A stretch of DNA of 64,000 nucleotides from Anthoceros angustus (Eukaryota; Streptophyta; Anthocerotopsida; Anthocerotales; Anthocerotaceae). Positions 43,001-52,409 of the stretch are shown here, one piece after another. The notes beneath the pieces are model-generated. The model ran no database searches. It was not told where the DNA came from and worked only from the letters and a program-made list of their open reading frames with translations. Position 1 is the first letter of the stretch; each line of letters opens with the position of its first letter. A program made the translations under genes and the position numbers. The stretch is taken from NCBI GenBank assembly GCA_010909165.1, contig MU008188.1, positions 1-64,000 on the forward strand, given 5' to 3'.

Positions 43001-45227
43001 TCCATCCATCTTGCACAAATTCAAGACCCTAGTTGGTTTGCACCAAGAAGGCTCTTAAGTCATCAATCCTTCAGCTCTTGTGCAAGAGCAACATTCCTGC
43101 ATCTCCTTGGCCCTAGGCGCTCCCATAGAGACCATCCTACCATCAAAACCCAAGGAAAAAGCTCAATCCTCAGCCTCCAAAATCTGCGTGCAGCAACTCC
43201 CTACTAAGAACTTTCCCAATCGCTCCCTTGTGTCTTTTGCAAATATAAGCTCATACTCCTCACACAAAAGGCACCCCATCCTGTCTTGATCCGCCCAAGG
43301 ACGCTTAACTCTAGTTCTTATATATATCCATATCCAACACACCAAGTTCCTTGTGCATATCTTGCCATACATTTTGGTGTTTCATTATTGAACTCCTCAC
43401 CAAGCTCCATTCTCCACATTTCTCCTTAGCGAACTCCTTGACCAACTCTCGAATCAGCCTACCTTGCTGCCCAATTCTCCTCGCGGACACCACGACCTCC
43501 CTTCACACCTACTTGCAGCCCAAGCTGCAATTTTGCCTTCATGATGCACACCCCATTGCGATTCCTTCACCATATTGCAGCCCATCGCAATACTACCTTC
43601 TGTGTGCCACCTCCATCTTCTTGCTGTAAATTCAGCTTATGGCCTCTCCTAGTTCGACACGGCCCTATCATGCCATCCTCACATCATTACTCCACCGCAA
43701 GTACTTCCACATGCTTCGCCGCCATGGCCTCCTCTTGCAAATGACTAGCATTGGTGCACCATAACTCAGCTCTCTTCTCTCTTCTTCATCCTTCGCCTTG
43801 TGGCCTTCACCCTGCTGCAACATGTGCTAGGCACTCTCCAATTCCCCTTCCTGCTGCCGTAGGCTGCCTACCTACCAACGTAGGCTGCCTACCTACCTGG
43901 TCTTTGGGTACCCAGGCTATAGTGGGTACCCCACTCACCCTTGTACGTGTTGTTCCTATCACGGTAGGGTGTGCACCTACCATGGTAGGCGTCTCCCTAT
44001 ACACCATTTGGCCCTATCCGGCCTGCATCTCTTGAGCTCCTCTCTGGGGCTCGCTCATGGAGGTTTCCTCCTCCTCCGGCAGCAACCCCTCGGGTTCTAC
44101 CTTCCTCCTCTTCCTTAAGTCCTCCAGCCTTGATCTTTTGCTGTGATGCTTGTCCTCCAGTGTCTTCTTCAACATAAAAGGCAATGGTCTTTCCATGCTT
44201 GGCACAGATGGACAATCTCGAATGGATGCCAAGAACCTTCCAGCTCCTTGCAATTTCCACACACACAGCCTTGACCTCGCCCTTGCTCACAATTCCCCTA
44301 GCTCTTATACCCTTGCTTTTCCCACGAGTTTCCAATTCTGTGATTTGAAGAAGGAATTCTCTAAGGTTCACGGATTCTTACATCTTCTCTAGCAAGTTGA
44401 GAGTCCCTTCTCCATAATTTCTCTTCAATTTTGACATGCCTTGCTCTTCCCAACACTCCTTTGGGCTTGGGCAAGCATTGCCTTCTTCCTTCCACCCGGC
44501 CCTTCCTTCCTTCTTCTTCTCTTGTTGCACCCTACTTGTCTTGCCTATTTTCCTCTTCTGCCTAGCTTGCGCCTCTTCTCTATCCTGCAGGCGCATCGCA
44601 ATCTTGTGTGGGGCTCTTCTGACTCTTGGTGTGGCCTTCTTCTGCGGTGTTGGCGCTTCCTCACCTTCAAGTTGTGACCTCCTACACACATGCGTGATTA
44701 TAAAGATAACTTGGGGTTAGGAATGGTAACTACCAATCTACTTCCCTTGGATATGCACCACGTGGCACCTTTCTCTGATTGATTGGAGTTTCCCAATTCC
44801 TCTTATACTAAGATACTATTTCCCCTAGTTTCCTAACGGCCCAATCTAGCTTTTAATTTCCTATTCGACCCATTTATCTAGTCCACTATTGGTGGGCATA
44901 TATAGTGGATATCTCCCTATCCTAATTTCCCTTTTGTCGAGATCTTACCTACCGGTAGTCGCCTTCCTCACCTACGAGTGTGGCACCCTCGGTAGTCGCG
45001 GACTACCGCCCTTTCGGACTGCCATTACGCCTTGCACGGGGTCGTTTTGACCCGTTCTTCTTCCCTCGGATATCCTCTTCGCCTTCCTAACAATATCCTA
45101 CAACTCCGGCCTTCAAGATTCTCGAAAATTTCGCATGCTCCTCTTCAATCGTTCCTAGCCAAAAAAAATCAAACTTGTTTGCCTCTTGGGCTCTTTTGGG
45201 CTGGTTGCCCAAACTTTATGCTCCACA
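40061..45227 (-). repeat. G-family 5' LTR (copy C), ~5.17 kb
   Basis: Full-length partner of 31121-36274, starting TGTGGTAGGG beside the primer site. The TATA box TATAAG is at 40980-40985 (minus strand), giving an approximate U3 of 4.2 kb and R-U5 of 0.9 kb. GGTAG/CTACC palindromes are at 41458-41515, 41920-41975, 43860-43995 and 44945-45010. The U3 carries protein-like minus-strand frames (next entry, and 42123-42344, 41458-41784, 41131-41358). Confidence 0.8.
43807..44689 (-). CDS. Charged ORF series inside the LTR U3 (unknown function, frameshifted)
   Basis: The series starts at Met 44689 with a very basic stretch (KKATPRVRRAPHKI, DREEAQARQKRKIGKT). It shifts frame near 44378 to NLREFLLQITELETRGKSKG and then VKAVCVEIARSWKVLGIHS and a K/E-rich tail. 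It shifts again near 44000 to ETPTMVGAHPTVIGTTR and VGRQPTLVGRQPTAAGR. The same frames are recognisable in LTR B (35084-35371) and in the fragment at 14569-14853. It lies on the element strand, upstream of the TATA box. There is no homology I recognise; it could be a captured host gene, an accessory gene or a relic gag. Confidence 0.4.
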
Positions 45228-45904
45228 CCGCTCACCATAGTAAGTAAAGTTTCCATCATGTCCTCCATCTCCACGATTCATCCGAACATCATAATTTTAG
45301 TGGTTGGACATATATAGACTTGAGTGCAGGATCGCCCACACCGTCACCATCTGTAACCACTCTTCTTCTGCAGTAAGGTGGCACAGCCAGTTGTATTCTC
45401 GCCTTGAAGTCCTCAGCACTAACCTTATCAAGTCCTTGTTGGTGTCTCAGTCCTAGTCTTCCGTAGTTGGAAGGAATGAGGTCTTTGAGCAGGATGTAGA
45501 GACTTCCTTAGGTCAGCAATGTGTGTTCTCTCTCCACAGCCTTAGCTTTGCCTAGCAACCCTTACCGATTTGGCGCCGCCTGCCCTCTGCCACTCTCCAA
45601 GCGGGTTCGCCTTGAGATGGATAGATCAATGCATCCCAGACAGTGCAGATCTGTCTCATCGCTGCACTCCGGATGATTCTCTGTGTTGAGTGAAGAACGA
45701 GGCGTCTGCGGGCGCTTCGATGCGGCAACTGTCCACTCAGTGCTGCCGGATGTCAAGTCTATGGGAGGCGGGCTGAGCCTACCATTTCGGGTGAGGAATT
45801 AAAAGGCATATGCGTTGGCGTTGATCCAGAGGCATCACGACAGGTCCTTAGCTTATGTGAAGTTTGCATTTCTCGTGGTTATGATCGTATATCCAATGAG
45901 AGGG
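45228..45904 (+). other. Probable copia-3 3' region, no motif
   Basis: About 680 bases after LTR C without a recognisable protein. Its right end is ATGAGAGGG at 45896-45904, a polypurine tract directly before the copia-3 3' LTR, so I assign the stretch to copia-3 by position. Confidence 0.4.
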
Positions 45905-46165
45905 TGTTGAATAATTATAATCGTTAGTAAAACTACATTGAATATACCTAGGGCACTCTTGGTAAACCCTAGAGGTTAGTTAGTTATAGCAACCGTTTTC
46001 ACGGACATGCATATGTCTCTTGTTTTTCCCTTTTGCTAATACACAATTGCTTTCATTGGCGACACTTGTCTCGATGCTGCTGTGAACCTATAAACGGAAC
46101 ATAAGCGTTGGGATGGAAAGTCCTTCATCCTTGATCACTACGCAGTACTTCTGTCTTGTCATGCA
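45905..46165 (+). repeat. Copia-3 3' LTR
   Basis: Starts TGTTGAATAATTATAATC directly after a purine tract, a typical copia 3' junction. It matches 26268-26400. The right edge is uncertain (46150-46170). If this is the partner of 26268, the G-family element 31121-45227 is nested within copia-3. Confidence 0.6.
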
Positions 46166-48240
46166 ATAAAACCCGATGACTTTTGTCTTATACGCTGCGG
46201 AATGGGCGGGTATGGTTTGCGTCCATACTTTGACCCGATATGACAAGTCACTGCCAGACACCACGCTTCTCCTCCTCGGTGCCCCACGGGCGGCCCGGCG
46301 CAGGAGGAGGCGGCCACCGACGGAGTTGGCGGCTCCACCGGCAGCCGATCAGCGACGATAATGGCAGATGCCCCGGCGGACTTATCGGGAACCGAAGATA
46401 AGGAAAACGCGCGCCGCTGCCAACGTAGCACCCCGCGCGTGCCCTTCCGCCAGCGGAGTGGCAAGGCGGAGGAGGCGGTCTGAGGGGCGGAAAGGCCCGC
46501 CCAGAGCGGAGGCCACTGCAGTGACCACACCTGCCCTTGTCCGACCGGGAGGCAACGGGCCTCCGGACCCTTCACCACCTCCGAGCCCCAAGGAGAAGGC
46601 GGAGAAGGAGTTAAGGCCAAGAGGGCTAAGGAAGGAGGCGGACTGAAAAGACTCAGACCTAAGAGGTCTGATTAGTCCCGAGAGCCCGATCGGACTCGCC
46701 CCGGACGTAGTATGGCGATCCTCGACGGGCCAAGAGATGCTGCGCCACTACGGACTTTCTAGGCATCTCCCTCACGCGGCCGTGGAAGAAACGCCGAGTT
46801 TTAGCCACTGTCATGGACGGTATGCTTTGGGGTCTCAGGAACAAATGGAGAAGACCCAAGAGAAGTGGAGGCCACCATGAGGATGGTGGAGCTTCAAGGG
46901 CGTGAGGCGGCCTGTGAGGCGGTAAGGCGTGAGTCCCTCCTGAATCGAGGAGGGAAAACGCGGAGGCGGAGCGAGAGGTCCGACGGTTCAGCAAGACCGG
47001 ACCAAGATCCTTCAGGCTGCGGTCACTGAAGCGCATGGAGGCCCAAGCATATCAAGACCTCTGAAACGGAGGCGTGGCGGAAGGAGGCAGGAGGGTCGAG
47101 GTGCGGAGAACGCAGCGACCGGCCGAGGCGGCTCAGACCTAACACCAAGCCGGCGAGGCTCGTGTGAAGGCGGCATGGAGGCGGAAGTCATGCAAGGTCG
47201 ATCGGATCACTACCGACGTGATCGAACCGTGGAGGGAGACTACGGGGTAGCCAAGCAACTTGAAAGGCCGAACAGTGTGGCATGAGCAAGCACGAGCCGT
47301 GAAGAAGAAATGGAGGCCAGCACCCGGGAAATAGGGGACCTGGTGCGGCAGGAAGCGGAGGAGCGGCGGCAGGAGCTGGAAGGCAGCAAGGACACCCTGG
47401 AGCTGCAACTCCAAGACGCGTCGGAGCAACACGGGATTCTCAACGGGAGAATCCAAGACTTCGAGCAGGAGATAGAGCGCCTCCAGCTTCGCTTGAAGAC
47501 GGAGGAGAATAGGCGGCGGTCCAAGGAGTTGGACGTCGCCAGGCTGAAGAAGGAGCTGGAGGAAGCCAGGAGTCGGGCGGAGATACCGGCCCGCCTGGAG
47601 AAGGAAGTGGCGGACTGCAAGGATGAACGAGGGACGAGCGGAGGAGGAGCAGAGGTCGCTCATTGCGGGAGGCAAAGGGGGAGCTCTGGCCCATGGCCAA
47701 AGAACCGGGTGGAGCTACAATGACGAAGGGAGGAGGAGCACGTTGAGCAGCAGCAAAGGCTGCAGGAGGTGTCGGAGGCCGCCTTGGCGGCATCAAGGGA
47801 GTCTGCCCGGCTATAGTTGGCAAGCCTGGCGACGGAGACGGGCCAGCAGGCCGGACAACACGCCCAGCTGCCGGAGCACCTCTGGAGGAGGGAGTACCGG
47901 GTGCTCCGGGCCCATGTGGAGGAGGCAATTCAACAAGTCGATTCCGACTTTGCCTACTACCACGCAGAGCTCCTCAAGGCTCTAGAGGTCTTGCCACCCT
48001 TAGGTGGGGTGACTTCCGTGACGGGCCAAGGAGGAGGAGGAAGGCCCGAGACAGCCACCTGGGACCTTAGGAGCGCCTGATTTGACGATGTGCAGCAGCA
48101 GGGGGAGTTGGAGGAGCAGGACGCAGGGGAAGGTCACGAGGTAAGCACCGCACCTTCGCATGGAAGGAAGGGAGGAGGGCCTGGGAGGCCGTGAAGTGGC
48201 ACATCCAGAAACCGAACCACGGAGGGCCTGGGTGAGCCTG
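46166..48240 (+). pseudogene. D-family gag-like coiled-coil protein, copy 1
   Basis: The plus strand encodes a charged protein in broken frames. A basic/proline-rich start at 46368-46646 (PPSPKEKAEKELRPRGLRK) is followed at 47310-47620 by a long coiled coil (EIGDLVRQEAEERRQELEGS, GRIQDFEQEIERLQLRLKTE, LKKELEEARSRAEIPARLEKE). Near 47890-47990 comes HVEEAIQQVDSDFAYYHAEL with LLKALEVLPPL. A parallel copy lies at 49440-51590. It resembles the coiled-coil gag-like products of non-autonomous plant LTR elements. No zinc knuckle, protease or RT is present. A D-family LTR follows it directly. Confidence 0.6.
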
Positions 48241-48269
48241 ATAAGCCCAGAGGGGCGAACCAGCTCGCG

Positions 48270-49390
48270 AGTCGGACTTTGTCCTGGACTGAAGAACGGC
48301 CGGACCCGAGGTCCGGCCTCAAGAAAGTCCGACCCGAGGTCCAGGACTTAGTGACGAGACCGGACCTCGCCTACGCCCGGGGAGAAGACCTGGACCCCAG
48401 GCGGTCCGGACTCGAGGTCCGGACCCGAAAGAAGACCGGACCCGAGGTCCGACTCGAGAGAAGACCGGACCTAGAGGTCCAAACTCCTGAGTCGAGATCT
48501 GGACCTCAAGTCCAGACTCAGTGGCGGAGGAGCCACCAATCACCACTAGAACCATCTCGAGGGTTCATGAACCCGGGCCCGCCAATGAGATAAGAGAGAG
48601 GAGGGGAGGAGGATTTAGTGGTGATCGCCCGTGCCGCCGCCCAGCCCGACAGAGCCCTGGGGATCACGCGATCCGGGTGCGCCCACTGTGGCTAGGCCTT
48701 GGGCCGCCAGCCGCCAAGGCGGAATCGGGGCAACCCACCCCACCACCGACTCGTAGATAGGTGGAATAGTAGGCGATTAGGGCGGCCGCCATCACCGCTA
48801 AAGGTGTAATAAAGACGACCTTGGCGTATAAGAGGGCCGAGGCTGCTCTAGTAAGTATCTTTCTCTTGGTGTTGATGCCGCGTCTTCTTGCCCTTGTGTG
48901 CCTTCTTGCTAGCGTGAGTCCCGAGTCAACGAAAGCGGGCCCGACAACTCGAGAGATCGATCAAGGTCCCGTGATGGACCCTAATGTGGTGGTGGTGTAG
49001 GAAAAGCAGGGACCCTTGCTGAGCAACACCGGGCCTGGACGGACGGAACCACAGGGAGCTGTGAGGAACGTGCAGAGCCCTGGGACGGAGAGGCTGGGCA
49101 GAGCGGAGGAGATCCCATCAGGCATGACCACCGCGATTTTCTCCAAGGATAATGAGTGAAGTGTGAATGGTGAGGAGGAACGGACCAGGAGAAAGTGACT
49201 TAAACTTGGACGATACGGACGAATAGGTCAAACGTTTGGCCACTGGCCTCGTCCGGTGAACGTTACGGTAGAAGTCAAAAGCGATGAATGTGTGTTGAGT
49301 CTCGAAGCGAGTACTACGTGAGTGAGAAACGATTGAAACGCGGGCCAACGGAGCCTATCATTCTCTGGGAGCGGACCTCGGCTACAACCG
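48270..49390 (+). repeat. D-family LTR copy 1 with palindromic head and TATA box
   Basis: Begins (or is preceded) by GGACC/GGTCC palindrome repeats at 48300-48520. Landmarks shared with 60761-61650 and, inverted, with 62960-63900: gataggtgg, taataaag, the TATA box TATAAGAGGGC at 48827, gctctagtaa, tctttctcttggtgt, gcctatcattctct. A gag-like frame starts shortly after at ~49470, so this is a 5' LTR. Exact termini are not resolved. Confidence 0.7.
48827..48832 (+). promoter_or_regulatory. TATA box of D-family LTR copy 1
   Basis: TATAAGAGGGC, 20-25 bases after a taataaaga word. The same TATAAGAGGG context is kept at 61043-61048 (plus) and 63540-63545 (minus). Confidence 0.7.
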
Positions 49391-49439
49391 GGACGGCGCC
49401 TAGGGCCGTCACCGTGAAAGTCTCGCCACACACCTCAAC

Positions 49440-51590
49440 CTCACAAGGAGGAGAAGAGGGGCGCTCAGGAATGGCCCCCTCACGGGAGGCAGAGCGGGGA
49501 GCAGCGAGGCGGAGGCCCGACCTCCTAAGGCCAAACGGCCCGGAGGAAGATGATTGGGAGGATCGACTCCATCGACCTGAACGGGACACCCCGCCGCCCA
49601 GAGGTATGGGAAGATATCCCTGCCTCCCTCCTTCCTGGTTCGGGGCCCGGAGGTGCCGCGCCCGGACAGGGACCCACTGGGGAGGAGCCTACCAGCGCCA
49701 GCAACCCGCCACACCCCCAAAGAACGGAGCCACGCCCTGACAAAGCGAGTCGTCAAGAGGCGGAAGGTGGCTCCTACCAACTAAGCGCCAAGGAGCGCAC
49801 CATTTCCTCGTCCTCTACCTACCTGCAAGGTGGGGAGGCGGAGGAAGCAGAAGGAGAGCGAGAGGACGCCCAAGGTGGGGGGCAGGGCGGCCCAAATTCG
49901 GAGCCGGCCTTCCGGCTGGGAGAGGGAAATTAGCTCCGGACCTCACCGCCACCGAGCCCAAAATGAAGGCGGGCGGAGAAGGAGTTAGCGGCCAAACGGG
50001 CCAAGGAGGTGGAAGGGCCGGATCAGGGGCACTGGGACCTGAGGGTCCCGACTGATCAGTCCGAGAGAGCCAAGTGGGACTCACCCGGACCTGTGATCCT
50101 TAACGAGATTCCCGCACCCACGACGGACTTCTTGGGTGCCTCACACCGTGGCCGTGGAAGAGACAGGCGGTCCCTGCAACCGCCATGGGCAGGATGCCTG
50201 GGGTCTCTGGGACGGCAGAGAAGACCAGGAGTGGAGGTAACCTTGAGGCGCATGGTGCTCCTGTGAGGAGGCGGCCCGGAGGCAGCTAAGAAGACCCTCG
50301 CAATCGAGGAGGAAAGCGTCGAGAAGTAGCGGAGGTCCGGGTCTATTCAGCAAGACCCGGACCAAGTCCTTCAGCGAACTGGTAGGCAGTGAGGCCCAAG
50401 CCCGGTGGCAGGACCTCTGCAGCTGGGAAGCGCGCAGGGGCAGTTGGAGGAAGCCCGAGGACAAAGCAGTGGCCGAGACCTGCCCATGGGGCCTACAGAA
50501 CAACACCAAGCCGGCTGTGTGAAGGCGGGCGCGGAGGCGGAGGCTGCAGCTAAACCGATCAGTGATCATTACAGGATCGAAACTGTGGAGGGAGAGCCAG
50601 GATAGCATGGCTAACTGGCATGAAAGGAGGCATGGAGCGAGAGCCACCGTCACGGAAGAGAGGCCAGCAACAAGGAGATGGAGGATCTGCCTCGATGCGT
50701 GGAGCGGAGGACGGCGCGGAGATGGAAGACCGCAAGAGACCTTGCGGCTCCAAGACACTGTCAGCGGGCGAGCTCTTGGGCGTGATCGGCGATCACGGCG
50801 GAGATAGAGCGACTCACTCTAGCTGGAGGGCGGAGGAGGTAAGGCGATGGAACAAGGAGCAGGCGTCGCCGTAATGGAGAAGAACACAGGCGAGGCAAGG
50901 AACCGGGCAGAGTTCTTGACCGGACCGGAGGGAGATGGCGGAGCTCGGGCCGAGATGAGCGGAGAGCAAGGGCCTTGGGCGAAAAAGAAGCTGCTAGTCC
51001 GAGTTGAGGAAGGCGGAGGGGGCCATGCGGGGAAGCCGGGCGGCTGAGGACGGGCCGGGGCGGAGCGGCACGGCGGCTGGTGGAAATTGAGGCCTCTCCT
51101 GCCTCGCAAGATCTGCCCGCCCCAGCGAAACCCGGCAGAGGGGCAGGCCAACAAGCTTCGGATAGCACGCCATTGCCGGGAGCACCTATAGAGAGATCGA
51201 GTGCTCGGCGCATGTGGAAGAGGCAATCCAGAAATCGACTCGATTTTGCCTACTACCACGGCTGGCTCCTCAAGGCATTGAAGCTTCTCAAACCCGCCAT
51301 AACCGGACGGACCTCGAAGGGTCGAAGGAGTGGAAGGAGAAGAAGGGCATGGGGACAAAGACTAGGGCCTTGGTGGCCTTGTCTTGAGTGCGCAGTGGAG
51401 AAGAGCCCGAGGAGGCGGATGCGGCCAAGCGTGAGCCTTGAGGTGTCAGCGCAGCCGGGGAGGATGGGCGAGGGCCTCGAAGGAGGAAGGAATAGCAGGA
51501 CCCAAGCCGGAGGAGGGGCAGTGGCGAGATGGGCCCCAACGGTGGGTGGTCATGTGGTGAGGTTGGGACTTGAGATCGGACCACAGTAAT
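49440..51590 (+). pseudogene. D-family gag-like coiled-coil protein, copy 2
   Basis: Parallel to 46166-48240. It has a possible start at Met 49470 (MAPSREAERGAARRR), a P/R/E-rich N-terminus, the segment matching 46540-46700 at 49935-50090, and a charged middle. The end at 51190-51290 reads HVEEAIQKSTRFCLLPRLAP in one frame but matches the HVEEAI.Q.D.DFAYYH motif of copy 1 once frames are followed. Many short indels. It sits between D LTR copy 1 and the start of D LTR copy 2, so these form one element without pol. Confidence 0.6.
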
Positions 51591-51780
51591 GGTCGGACCT
51601 GAGGTCCGAACTGCAGTAAGACGGGACCCGAGGTCCGGCTCGAAATAAGGCCGACCAAGATCGGACCGGGTCGAGCCCGGACCCGAGTCCGGACTTAGAG
51701 AGAGGAGTCACCCCAACTGCCGGGGAGGCGGTCAGAGGTGGCCCATGGGCGGGGATGTCGCGCCACGCGGCGCAGCGGAC
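51591..51780 (+). repeat. D-family LTR copy 2, left part
   Basis: Opens with GGACC/GGTCC palindrome repeats (51590-51710), as at 48300-48520, then runs to cgcagcggac at 51780, where gypsy-3 begins. It continues at 60761. Confidence 0.65.
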
Positions 51781-51890
51781 ATGGCGCATGCCATCCTATC
51801 AAAATCCACAAAACAAAAAGTCTTTCAACTACTTGCTATCAACTCATAACCTTGGGCCACATGCGTCATCACCACCTCCGTCACGCGCTA
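51781..51890. repeat. ~105-bp direct repeat, outer copy
   Basis: gccatcctatcaaaatccac through catgcgtcatcaccacctc; recurs at 52309-52405 on the other side of the gypsy-3 3' LTR. Confidence 0.75.
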
Positions 51891-51893
51891 AAA

Positions 51894-52282
51894 TGGCAAA
51901 ATTTACCGACTTGGGATGGTTGTCCTCAGACACCACACAAGCATCACAAGGTGCTCGAAAATGCTTGGGATCTGTCTGGCTGTTCTATTGAATCAGACAT
52001 CAACAATCCGCCCTCAATGACGGATTGCTGGACTTTGTAGCCTACACCGCCGCCGATCTTAATTACTGGCCCGAATTCCGAAGCGCCGTGATCACACCCG
52101 CACATGTCGGGAGATCTTCGCCGAGCCGTAATTGCGCTTGACCAGATTCTCGCTTGTATGGTCCACATAACCACGACACCATCCTATTTCCATACCCATG
52201 CCACTCATCATGCCACCACACACATAGCACACGCACACCATCACACTTTATTTCTTATCTACCTCTTTCTACCATCATACAT
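51894..52282 (-). repeat. Gypsy-3 3' LTR
   Basis: Matches 60386-60760 (gacttgggatggttgtcctc, aagcatcacaaggtgctc, gtgatcacacccgcacatgt, catgccactcatcatgccac). On the minus strand it starts near TGTATGATGG and ends CA. It is bracketed by two copies of a 105-bp repeat (51781-51890 and 52309-52405), which blurs the exact boundary. Confidence 0.7.
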
Positions 52283-52409
52283 GATACCGCGCCACGGCCG
52301 CAGATAGCGACATGGCAGATGCCATCCTATCAAAATCCACAAAACAAAAAGTCTTTCAACTACTTGCTATCAACTCATAACCTTCACATGCGTCATCACC
52401 ACCTCCTGC

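Larger units (their letters stand above)
31121..45227 (-). mobile_element. Gypsy-2: large-LTR, RT-less G-family retrotransposon
   Basis: Two directly repeated ~5.16 kb LTRs (B 31121-36274 and C 40061-45227) flank a ~3.8 kb internal region. A degraded tRNA-Asp primer site abuts LTR C, and a polypurine tract abuts LTR B after an integrase C-terminus, so the element reads on the minus strand. The internal region holds gag-like and integrase remains but no protease, RT or RNase H motif. The proportions resemble plant LARDs (long LTRs, short internal region). LTR ends are TG...CA. Target duplication is not obvious (gatgc before 31121, ccgct after 45227). Confidence 0.75.

Noticed and set aside
47139-47928. 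Minus-strand frames (178 and 162 codons) over the coiled-coil gene
   Set aside because: Leucine/serine-rich mirror images of the plus-strand coiled coil; the parallel copy at 50141-50758 shows the same shadow pattern.
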